Below, one piece after another: positions 1-7,694 of a stretch of 37,668 bases of DNA (position 1 is its first letter; every line of letters begins with the position of its first letter). The stretch is taken from NCBI GenBank assembly GCA_030603505.1, contig JAUVXQ010000002.1, positions 1 to 37,668 of the forward strand, read 5' to 3'. The position numbers were made by a program, and so were the translations under genes. The notes under the pieces are model-generated. The model saw only the letters and a list, made by a program, of their open reading frames with translations, was not told the DNA's origin and did no database searches. Source of the DNA: Candidatus Heimdallarchaeota archaeon (GTDB lineage Archaea; Asgardarchaeota; Heimdallarchaeia; Heimdallarchaeales; Heimdallarchaeaceae).

Positions 1-469
1 CAAAATCTGTCGAATTTGAAAATATTAAAAGACTGGGTTGTGTTGAAGCAAAAATGAGTAAAACTGCTGTTCCGAGTACTACAGGAATTAGGGACATACA
101 GTATATTGCTAGAGTTTTACCAACTTTCCCTTTCCCTCCAAGATAGCGAAAAACCCCAAACATAATCACTCCCCAAAATAATACCTGTAATATAGAAGAT
201 ATGGGTGTAGCTATATAGTAGCTTTCCTTAAAATTTTTGAAGACGTCATCTATTGAAGGATCAAATGTAATATTGTTTGTTAATGATGCAAAAATAGCAA
301 GTCTTAAACTAACTAGAATTAGTAAGACTATTATCGGTACCATTATTAAATAAACGGTGCTCATGCCTTGATAACTCTTAGAATCGAGAAGATGATGATC
401 AACTATTCTCCTCAAAAAGGTTGAATTTGCATATTCGTCCGTATCTAATGTCTCATTTTCTATTTCCAT
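1..469 (-). CDS. Yip1-like multi-pass membrane protein (partial, C-terminus beyond the left edge)
   Basis: Open frame on the minus strand from an ATG at 469 to the window edge, about 156 codons. The translation begins MEIENETLDTDEYANSTF, a short acidic cytoplasmic head of about 37 residues. Three hydrophobic stretches follow: one near residues 38-58 (VYLIMVPIIVLLILVSLRLA), one near 90-105, and one near 118-140. The spacing of helices and the SYYIATPISSILQ and KTLAIYCMSLIPVVLG segments resemble Yip1-domain proteins, which in eukaryotes act in ER-Golgi membrane traffic and in prokaryotes are mostly uncharacterised. A TTG four codons upstream is a weaker start, since a stop lies just before it. 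A second Yip1-like gene lies at 31679-32374. The family call is by impression because the C-terminus is missing. Confidence 0.6.
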   Translation of the reverse strand, partial: MEIENETLDTDEYANSTFLRRIVDHHLLDSKSYQGMSTVYLIMVPIIVLLILVSLRLAIFASLTNNITFDPSIDDVFKNFKESYYIATPISSILQVLFWGVIMFGVFRYLGGKGKVGKTLAIYCMSLIPVVLGTAVLLIFASTQPSLLIFSNSTDF

Positions 470-536
470 TTCAGACAATTAATGAGCCCAAAAGTAGTTT
501 TTAAACAATTGTTTTTAGCCAAATAATAAAGGAAAA

Positions 537-1298
537 TTAGAGAGTACTGTCTGAACAAACAGAACATGATTCATCTCGTTGAATTGCAAAGGTTTCGAAA
601 GAATTATGAAGAAGATCAGTGTATAATATTTGATTTAGCAGCAATTTTTCAGGTTCTTTGAAGACGATATATTTTATTGCTTCATTAGCTTCAACGATCC
701 CAAAAAAACCCGCAGTGGTACCCATAATACCATGTTCACTAGTTGTTGGATAACTACCTTTTTCAGGAGCATCTTTGAATGCACATCTATAACAAGCTGT
801 TTCCTTAGGTAATACTGTCATTAATTGTCCTTCAAACTGAAAGACTCCTCCTATAACGAAAGGTTTCCCCAATTTTACACAAACATCATTCACTAAAAAT
901 TTTGTTTTAAAATTATCACTAGCTTCAACAACAAAATCATACTCATTTATGATTTTCTCCGCGTTATCTGGTAACAAAGAATGGGCATATTTTATAAAAT
1001 TGACATCTGAATTTAATTGGGAAAGTTTTTTTATCGCTGAGGAGATTTTACTTTTTTCTAAATCACTTTCAAAATGAAGAATTTGTCGATTCAAGTTTGT
1101 TAAGTCGACTTTATCCGGATCAACAATCCCTATATTTCCTACACCTGCACAAGTTAAATAATATAAAACAGCCGATCCTAAACCTCCAGCACCAATAACA
1201 AGAATTTTACTAGATTTAAGTCTCTTTTGTCCTTCAATGCCAAAATTAGGTAGTTTGATTTGTCTATCATATTTTCTATTTTCTTTTGTAGATATCAT
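537..1298 (-). CDS. E1-like adenylyltransferase (ThiF/MoeB/UbaA family), conserved cysteine replaced
   Basis: A 253-residue member of the family that activates the C-terminal glycine of ubiquitin-like or sulfur-carrier proteins (ThiS, MoaD, SAMPs) by adenylation. Visible features are the YDRQI...GxEGQ start (residues 10-25), the nucleotide-binding GAGGLG at 36-41, the arginine of LNRQ at 71, Asp128 in ASDN, and two zinc-binding CxxC pairs (169/172 and 245/248). The position that is normally the thioester or persulfide cysteine, just before the GVLGPVVG-type loop, reads TSEHGIMG here, so Thr186 or Ser187 stands where Cys is expected. This suggests adenylation without transthioesterification, or sulfur transfer through another cysteine. 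No ubiquitin-like, rhodanese or thiamine/molybdopterin gene is adjacent. It follows the small gene at 1348-1752 by 49 bp. Family call firm, substrate unknown. Confidence 0.88.
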   Translation of the reverse strand: MISTKENRKYDRQIKLPNFGIEGQKRLKSSKILVIGAGGLGSAVLYYLTCAGVGNIGIVDPDKVDLTNLNRQILHFESDLEKSKISSAIKKLSQLNSDVNFIKYAHSLLPDNAEKIINEYDFVVEASDNFKTKFLVNDVCVKLGKPFVIGGVFQFEGQLMTVLPKETACYRCAFKDAPEKGSYPTTSEHGIMGTTAGFFGIVEANEAIKYIVFKEPEKLLLNQILYTDLLHNSFETFAIQRDESCSVCSDSTL

Positions 1299-1347
1299 AT
1301 CTTATCACATTTTGAGTATGAATGCCTCAAAAATATTGCACTTAATG

Positions 1348-1752
1348 TTATATTGTGGCAACATATTCTCGTTCAATCATCTGACGAAATGTTTCAATCC
1401 GATTATACACTTCAATTGCTTCTTTCTCTACAATCTGGGGAAGCTTCTTACTATTAATAGCCTTGGAATAACTTTTAGAAAAATAATTGAGTTGAAAAAC
1501 AAGTTGAACAAGTTTTGCATATTGAATCATCTGTTGAGGATCGGTCACCAAAGCAACTTTAAGCGATATTTCTCCTTGTTCTTCTGTGTTTAAGTCAATA
1601 TCAATTTTATATTGAGAACATATATTAAACAATCTATCCAATAAGATTCTTGCTTCCTTTAGACATTTAGATAATTCAAAGGATACTTCAGCAAGTCCTG
1701 GAACTTCAGATTTAAGTAATTCTGCGTTCTCCTCGTCAGTTTGAAGGTGCAT
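1348..1752 (-). CDS. Small helical protein of unknown function
   Basis: A 134-residue protein I do not recognise. It is predicted largely alpha-helical with a short polar stretch in the middle (DIDLNTEEQGEISLKVALVT, residues 51-70, possibly two strands). It has no signal peptide and no membrane span. It starts at ATG 1752. A TATA-like element sits about 40-50 bases upstream on the minus strand (positions 1792-1804), so it probably heads a two-gene transcript with the E1-like gene 49 bp downstream. That association makes a role as partner or substrate adaptor possible, but its C-terminus (REYVATI) lacks the Gly-Gly expected of a ubiquitin-like modifier. Coding status rests on ORF length, promoter placement and clean fit between its neighbours. 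Confidence 0.72.
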   Translation of the reverse strand: MHLQTDEENAELLKSEVPGLAEVSFELSKCLKEARILLDRLFNICSQYKIDIDLNTEEQGEISLKVALVTDPQQMIQYAKLVQLVFQLNYFSKSYSKAINSKKLPQIVEKEAIEVYNRIETFRQMIEREYVATI

Positions 1753-1856
1753 GTTCTACACTACAAATGTGTTGGTTTAACTTCTCTATCGTTTTTATAA
1801 ACTTTTTTGGGTTAACAAAAATATTTTAGCTTGAAATTTAAAAAGGAGAGGAAGGC

Positions 1857-3944
1857 CTAAGATTCTGTTAGTAATCGTAAGCTGACTAATTCACCATCAA
1901 TGTCATTTTTAAGTTTCTCAATGGTTTGTTGTCTCTCTCGAATCAATTGCATGTATGATTCTTTTGTCATTGTTTTCTTAGTACGATATTCTTTTTGAAG
2001 TACGACTAGGTTTCTCCTCTCTTCGTAAAGTTTTCTTTCATTAATCTCAACCTTTTGGACTGCTTCTTTATAACGTCCTCTATGTTCAACAAGTTTTGCT
2101 TTTGCTTCCTTTAGTAAATCTTCTACCTTACGAAGACGTTTCTCTAGTGTAGATCGTAGTTCTTTACCTTCTCTTGCTTTAAGTTTCTTAGCAGCAATCT
2201 TGATTCTAGTTTCACGTATTCTGTCTTGTAAACCTAATTTTTCTTCATACTGTTTAACAAATTCTATTATTTCATCAACAGGTATGAATTCTTTATCTGC
2301 TTCACCTGTAACTTCTCTAGTGAATTTTCTAGTCCACCTAAAACCTAAATATACAGCAATTAAAGCCCCAACTGCTAGTATTTGGATTAAGTAAGTAATC
2401 CATACATTCATTCGAGAATAGTTGAAATTTATAAGGAGTGGAGCATTATCGCTTCCCGAGAAAGCAGTAGCTTCGAATCTTAAAATTCTCTTAAAGCCTA
2501 AGGTTCCAAAGTAGAATTTTTTCTCATAACTCACGTGTAATTGTTGATATGGATCAGGATTACTATATTTATGATATTGGTATACTGCTCCTTTAGGAAG
2601 CACAATATCTAGTGTAAGGTCATCAATAGTCCAGTTAATTATGGAATAAGGAGAAATTTTGAGATCATAGTTAATAGATCCTTGTTCTTTGAATAATACG
2701 TCTCCAAGCGGTAGCTTATACTCTATTGTAAAACGCATTATATCTCCTTTATATAATGGAGTTCTTGGGAAAATGATTAAACCTTGATGCCCAGGGAATG
2801 TGCTTTCACGTAAGTTATACGTACCACGTACCCACATTGATTGTTCATTCATCATATATTTAAGGTTCAATCCTCCAACTTCATCGTATATATTAAGTAT
2901 TGTAACATTTTGAGGGAAAACTAAAACAAGAGCATTAAGGGCGAACATGTTTATTGTGTCTAATTCATCTCCCTCCGGAAACTCTGGACCTAGAAATTCT
3001 ATTGTCTGTTCCTCTGTAATTCTTACTAGACCATATGGGTCAATCTCAATTTTTCTATATGCTTCAATTGCCTTAAAGAGCATAGTATTGGCCAGTCTAG
3101 TTACATCTTGGGTATTACTGACTGAAGCTAAATACACATTCATCAAAAAGTCATCTTCATAAGATTGACTAATATTGAAAGAAGCGCGAGTAATATTAAT
3201 CCATTTTAAGGTACCAGAAGTTGCATCAAGGTATACTGTAACTGTAGTCTCATTTGTAGGAGTAATTTCGTGTCTTGTATCTTCAAACCTATCTCCTCCT
3301 TGTTTCATAACAAGTGTTGTTCCATTAATTATAGGGACATTATCAATAAGAGGTGTTAAATATTCTTGATAATGTAATAATTGCTCTTCTTCTTCGAAAG
3401 ATACTTCATAAGGTTGAGCAAATTCTACCAGCACTCTAATATTGTAGGTGGAATCAATTTCTATACTTTCACCTGTAGGTATAAATAGAACTCTATAAGT
3501 TGTATAATTTACATATCTGCTGAAAGTATATGTGCGTGAAGCATTTGCTGTGTAGATATTTGCCCATGACTCATCTGTAATATAAAATGCAATAAAAGTG
3601 AGTTTTTCAGTGTTAATGTTAGGTAAAGTATAATTGAAGTATTTAATTGAATCCTCACCCACATTATGAAATACTAAAGTTTCATTAAATGATGCAACAC
3701 CATATGTTTCAAGGAAAATAGTTCTATTAGACTCTACTGTTGCATTTAGATCAGCAGCATAATTAATAGCATCACTCAGTATAAAATCACTATCAGGATA
3801 TGCGACGTTATTAGCTTGAATAGTGTCGCTGAAATTTGTTTCGGAGTTTGTCATGCCTATACTAAAGGCAGTAAGGGAGGAAACGCACATAATTAGAAGA
3901 AACGATAATGTGATTAAGATTCGATTTGAAATTGTCGTATGCAT
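1857..3944 (-). CDS. Ribophorin I (Ost1)-like membrane protein
   Basis: A 695-residue type I membrane protein when started at the ATG at 3944, which has GAGG about 9 bases upstream and begins exactly at a signal peptide (MHTTISNRILITLSFLLIM). An ATG at 3959 and a start at 3989 would add a non-signal-like head. Residues about 28-510 form an extracytoplasmic beta-rich domain with many N-x-S/T sequons. A single membrane span follows at about 512-536, then a basic, strongly coiled-coil cytoplasmic tail from about 560 to the end. This order matches eukaryotic ribophorin I of the oligosaccharyltransferase, and local motifs agree: ALVLVFPQNV then a YDEVG turn, IIFPRTPLYKGD...YKLP, and IDDLTLDIVLPKGA, followed by the span and coiled coil. 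Homologues have been reported in Asgard archaea. It probably assists N-glycosylation. Identification is by remembered pattern, not a search. Confidence 0.72.
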   Translation of the reverse strand: MHTTISNRILITLSFLLIMCVSSLTAFSIGMTNSETNFSDTIQANNVAYPDSDFILSDAINYAADLNATVESNRTIFLETYGVASFNETLVFHNVGEDSIKYFNYTLPNINTEKLTFIAFYITDESWANIYTANASRTYTFSRYVNYTTYRVLFIPTGESIEIDSTYNIRVLVEFAQPYEVSFEEEEQLLHYQEYLTPLIDNVPIINGTTLVMKQGGDRFEDTRHEITPTNETTVTVYLDATSGTLKWINITRASFNISQSYEDDFLMNVYLASVSNTQDVTRLANTMLFKAIEAYRKIEIDPYGLVRITEEQTIEFLGPEFPEGDELDTINMFALNALVLVFPQNVTILNIYDEVGGLNLKYMMNEQSMWVRGTYNLRESTFPGHQGLIIFPRTPLYKGDIMRFTIEYKLPLGDVLFKEQGSINYDLKISPYSIINWTIDDLTLDIVLPKGAVYQYHKYSNPDPYQQLHVSYEKKFYFGTLGFKRILRFEATAFSGSDNAPLLINFNYSRMNVWITYLIQILAVGALIAVYLGFRWTRKFTREVTGEADKEFIPVDEIIEFVKQYEEKLGLQDRIRETRIKIAAKKLKAREGKELRSTLEKRLRKVEDLLKEAKAKLVEHRGRYKEAVQKVEINERKLYEERRNLVVLQKEYRTKKTMTKESYMQLIRERQQTIEKLKNDIDGELVSLRLLTES

Positions 3945-4117
3945 TAACACTAACCTCATAAATTCTGTATTGTCCAAAATGCAGAGCAAACTATTTTAAA
4001 CATTTTGGCATTGAATACCATTTTAAGTTTAGAAAATCTTTTTTGGCATGATACAGAAAATCTGGGGCATTTCATAGTATTAGGAATATTTTTGTAGTTT
4101 ATTTTAAACAATTCATT

Positions 4118-4936
4118 GTGTATAGCAGAAAGATAACACCTGATGAATTAGCAAAAATGATCGATCATACCAATCTAAAACCCTATGCAACAGAAAATGA
4201 TATTACAAAATTATGTCATGAAGCAATAGAACATCAATTTATAGCTGTTTGCGTAAACTCTTCTTATGTAGCTCATTGTTTTAAACAGATAGATGGTGCA
4301 GATGTTGAAATAGCAGCGGTAATCGGATTCCCTTTAGGATCTTGTTCAACCAAAGCAAAAGCTGTTGAAACAGAAGGAGCGATGAGTATGGGAGCTAAAG
4401 AGATAGATATGGTCATGAATATGGGATTTTTCCGCAATAAGAACTATGATTACGTTAAGAATGACATAGAGGAAGTAGTAAACGCAGCTGGTGGAGCAAA
4501 AGTAAAAGTAATTTTAGAAACTGGTTATCTTACAGATGAACAGATAGTGAAAGCTTGTAAACTAATAATAAATACAGGTGCAAATTTTGTGAAAACAAGT
4601 ACTGGATTTGGTCCAATGGGAGCTTTTGTTGACCACGTAAAACTCATGCGAAAAACAGTTGATTCAAACTTTGGTGTTAAAGCTGCAGGAGGAATACGAG
4701 ACGCTAAAACTGCCGTTAGAATGATAAATGCTGGAGCAAATCGTATTGGAGCAAGCTCAGGAATAAAAATTATTGACTCACTGAATAAAATTATAGAAGA
4801 TGATAGTTGGTTTGAAGAAACAGAACAGGAAGAAGAAACTATCTATTCGTGGAGTGCTGCTAATCCTAAAAAACAACCAAAAGAAGTCTACGATTTTTAT
4901 ATTGAAAAAAGAATCCGATTTTATAAGTACAAATAA
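4118..4936 (+). CDS. deoC: Deoxyribose-phosphate aldolase (DERA)
   Basis: A 272-residue TIM-barrel aldolase that interconverts 2-deoxyribose-5-phosphate with glyceraldehyde-3-phosphate and acetaldehyde, feeding nucleoside carbon into central metabolism. Hallmarks are MIDHTNLKP near the N-terminus, EIDMVMNMG, the Schiff-base lysine in FVKTSTGFG (Lys159), the second active-site lysine in GVKAAGGIR (Lys188) and RIGASSG at the last phosphate loop. The start is GTG at 4118; the next methionine lies inside IDHT, so GTG is needed. After the barrel the protein carries an unusual tail of about 40 residues, first acidic (EETEQEEET) then aromatic and basic, ending YIEKRIRFYKYK, which ordinary DeoC lacks. 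mutS follows after 17 bp on the same strand, so the two are probably co-transcribed without an obvious functional link. Confidence 0.95.
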   Translation: MYSRKITPDELAKMIDHTNLKPYATENDITKLCHEAIEHQFIAVCVNSSYVAHCFKQIDGADVEIAAVIGFPLGSCSTKAKAVETEGAMSMGAKEIDMVMNMGFFRNKNYDYVKNDIEEVVNAAGGAKVKVILETGYLTDEQIVKACKLIINTGANFVKTSTGFGPMGAFVDHVKLMRKTVDSNFGVKAAGGIRDAKTAVRMINAGANRIGASSGIKIIDSLNKIIEDDSWFEETEQEEETIYSWSAANPKKQPKEVYDFYIEKRIRFYKYK

Positions 4937-4953
4937 ACAAAGAGCTGGAAAAA

Positions 4954-7617
4954 ATGAAAAGATTCGACGATAGGAAGACAAAGCCTATTTTAACACCTAT
5001 GCAAGAACAATGGATGGAAATTAAGAAAGAATATCCAGAATACATAATTTTCTTTAGACTAGGAGATTTTTACGAAACGTTTCAAGAACAAGCTGTGGAG
5101 ATGTCTAAAGCTCTCAATATTACACTTACTTCACGTAAGACTTCCGGTAGTGAGTGGCCTCTTGCTGGTGTTCCTCATCATGCTTTAGATTCTTATCTTA
5201 GTAAAATGATTGCAAAAGGTTACAAAGTTGCACTTGTTGAACAATTAGAAGACCCAAAACTTACTAAGAAAATAGTGAAAAGGGGTGTTGTTAGGTTGAT
5301 TACTCGTGGTACAATTACTGAACCTGAATCCCTAAATAAGCTGAACAATTACTTAGTTTCAATCAATAGTGAAGATATGGAAATAGGTCTCTCCGCGATT
5401 GATCTTTCTACTGGCGAATTTATTATATCAAATTATAACGACAAAGACTTGCTTGAAATTGAACTTACCAGATTGAATCCAGCAGAAATTTTAGTTGAAA
5501 AAGATTTGTGGGAAAGACTTAGTCTAGAAATAGATATGTCCAGAAGCACTTTCACATACAGAAACGATTACTTTTTTGATGTAGAACAAGGTAAAAAGGA
5601 ACTCTGTAATCATTTTAACGTCTTGAGTTTAGAGGGATTTGGTGTCGTTGACTCTAGTATTTCAGTTGGCGCTGCTGGTGCTATCTTACGCTACTTAAAA
5701 GAGACACAACTTCGTGAAAGCTTTCCCAATATCACAAGAATTAACCCTATTATATCACAAGAATTTATGACATTAGATTATAGTACGGTTAGAAGTCTAG
5801 AATTGATTGAAAGTTTACGTGATCGTTCAGAAAATGGTACTCTTAGGCAGGTATTAGACAACACTAAAACATCTACAGGGTCAAGACTTCTTACTTATTG
5901 GCTACTAAGGCCTAACTTAAACATAAAAACAATCGAAGAAAGACTTGATGCAACGGATGAATTGTCCAATACCACAATAATGAGGAAAGATTTGCGCGTA
6001 ATTCTTAGCAAAATGAGTGATATCGAACGCATAATAGGAAGAGTTTGCTTGGGTCGTGTTAGACCAAGAGAATTAATTTCTCTGAAAAAATCTATCGAAT
6101 TAATCCCCATGATAACTGATAACTTGTCTAATTTTAAGTCACCACTCCTAAACGAAATTAGAAAGAATCTTAATCCTCTCAAGAATCTTATAAGAATTAT
6201 TTATGAAGGAATAGCAGAGGAGGTTCCCACAAGCCTTAAGGACGGAAATGTAATAAGAGATGGGTACAATGAAGACCTTGACAGTCTTCGTCAGATACAA
6301 AAAGGAGGGAAATCGTTCCTTACGTCTCTTGAAGCACGTGAAAAACAAAAAACAGGAATAAAAACGCTGAAAATACGTTTTAACAAGGTTTTTGGTTATT
6401 ATATTGAAGTTTCAAAATCCTTCATCAATCGAGTCCCTCCCGAATATGAGAGAAAACAAACACTAGTTAATGCGGAAAGATATATTACCTTAGAATTAAA
6501 AGAATATGAAGAAAAAATATTGAATGCTGAAGAGAAGATTCTTGTCATAGAAGAAGAATTGTATTCAAGTATACTTAAAGAATTATCTAAGTTTTCAGCA
6601 GATGTTCAACAAAATGCTCAATATTGCGCAACATTAGATGTTTTGGCAGCTTTTGCCGAGAACGCTGCATATCATAACTATGTGAAACCACAAATAACAG
6701 AAACAGAGATTATAGAAATAAAAAATGGACGACACCCTGTTATTGAGCAAATACTTCCTACATCTTCATTCATACCAAATAACTGTGTAATGAGTGAGGA
6801 TAAAAACAGAATTTTGGTAATTACAGGTCCTAATATGGCTGGAAAATCGACTTATCTTAGACAAGTTGCACTTATTACTCTAATGGCGCATATAGGAAGC
6901 TTTGTTCCTGCAGAAAGCGCAAAAATAGGATTAACTGACAGAATATTTACAAGAATCGGTGCTCATGATGTTCTTATTGAACATCGTTCTACGTTTATGG
7001 TTGAAATGTATGAGTGTGCAAACATCCTTAATAATGCTACAGAAAAAAGTTTAGTAATCCTAGATGAAGTTGGTCGAGGAACTTCTACTTTTGATGGAGT
7101 GTCTCTTGCTTGGGCTATCACTGAATACCTTCATAATAATATAGGGGATAGGGGTCCAAGAACTCTATTAGCAACACACTACCACGAATTAACTGAATTA
7201 GAGGATATACTCTCACGTGTCAAGAATTATCACGTGTCTGTAAAGAATGAAAATGGACAAATCCACTTTTTATATTTAATTAAAGAAGGTGGGATCGATG
7301 AGAGCTATGGTGTTCATGTCGCTTCCTTAGCAGGATTGCCTGATAGTGTAATAAAACGCGCTAATAAAATGCTATCAGAACTACATTTGGGTAATCAAGA
7401 AAAAACACTTGCTGAAAATGAAAAAGAATCATTAGTTCAAAGACAAATGAAAACTCGGAAAGAATCTACAGAGACCTTGCTCATCAAAAAATCTCAAAAA
7501 GATTATCTCATGAAAGAGATTTCCAATATCAATATTGATAAAATATCACCGATCGAAGCGATAAATATTCTTAATCAACTAATAATAAAAATTAAAAGAA
7601 TTTTGAGCAATAAATAA
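4954..7617 (+). CDS. mutS: DNA mismatch repair protein MutS
   Basis: An 887-residue full-length MutS that binds base mismatches and small loops and signals to MutL by ATP-driven sliding. The mismatch-reading wedge Phe-x-Glu is present in GDFYETF (Phe39 and Glu41, the same numbering as Thermus aquaticus MutS). The connector, lever and clamp domains follow. The C-terminal ABC ATPase has Walker A GPNMAGKST (625-633), the TFMVEMYE signature, Walker B LVILDEVGRGTSTFDG, the ATHYHEL switch, and SYGVHVASLAGLP of the dimer interface. A short basic C-terminal tail follows. MutS1 with MutL is sporadic in archaea and typical of mesophilic lineages, so bacterial acquisition is likely. A T-rich stretch follows the stop at 7627-7640. 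mutL starts 77 bp downstream. Confidence 0.98.
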   Translation: MKRFDDRKTKPILTPMQEQWMEIKKEYPEYIIFFRLGDFYETFQEQAVEMSKALNITLTSRKTSGSEWPLAGVPHHALDSYLSKMIAKGYKVALVEQLEDPKLTKKIVKRGVVRLITRGTITEPESLNKLNNYLVSINSEDMEIGLSAIDLSTGEFIISNYNDKDLLEIELTRLNPAEILVEKDLWERLSLEIDMSRSTFTYRNDYFFDVEQGKKELCNHFNVLSLEGFGVVDSSISVGAAGAILRYLKETQLRESFPNITRINPIISQEFMTLDYSTVRSLELIESLRDRSENGTLRQVLDNTKTSTGSRLLTYWLLRPNLNIKTIEERLDATDELSNTTIMRKDLRVILSKMSDIERIIGRVCLGRVRPRELISLKKSIELIPMITDNLSNFKSPLLNEIRKNLNPLKNLIRIIYEGIAEEVPTSLKDGNVIRDGYNEDLDSLRQIQKGGKSFLTSLEAREKQKTGIKTLKIRFNKVFGYYIEVSKSFINRVPPEYERKQTLVNAERYITLELKEYEEKILNAEEKILVIEEELYSSILKELSKFSADVQQNAQYCATLDVLAAFAENAAYHNYVKPQITETEIIEIKNGRHPVIEQILPTSSFIPNNCVMSEDKNRILVITGPNMAGKSTYLRQVALITLMAHIGSFVPAESAKIGLTDRIFTRIGAHDVLIEHRSTFMVEMYECANILNNATEKSLVILDEVGRGTSTFDGVSLAWAITEYLHNNIGDRGPRTLLATHYHELTELEDILSRVKNYHVSVKNENGQIHFLYLIKEGGIDESYGVHVASLAGLPDSVIKRANKMLSELHLGNQEKTLAENEKESLVQRQMKTRKESTETLLIKKSQKDYLMKEISNINIDKISPIEAINILNQLIIKIKRILSNK

Positions 7618-7626
7618 AAAAATAAA

Positions 7627-7640
7627 TTTTTTCTTTTTTT
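7627..7640 (+). terminator. T-rich tract after mutS
   Basis: Ten bases past the mutS stop there is a run of T with a single C (TTTTTTCTTTTTTT), the kind of U-rich tract that archaeal RNA polymerase and FttA use for 3'-end formation. No stable hairpin precedes it. It may reduce rather than abolish read-through into mutL. Confidence 0.4.
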
Positions 7641-7694
7641 AATAATATTAACAACATGAAATCCTTTTAAAGTCAATTCTTGAAATTTAAATAT

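Noticed and set aside
1237..1593. Open frame on the plus strand across the E1-like and small helical genes
   Set aside because: It is antisense to two better-supported genes, has no family features, and its hydrophobic translation is what AT-rich antisense produces.
1348..1752. Small helical protein as a ubiquitin-like substrate of the adjacent E1-like enzyme
   Set aside because: It is helical rather than beta-grasp and does not end in Gly-Gly.
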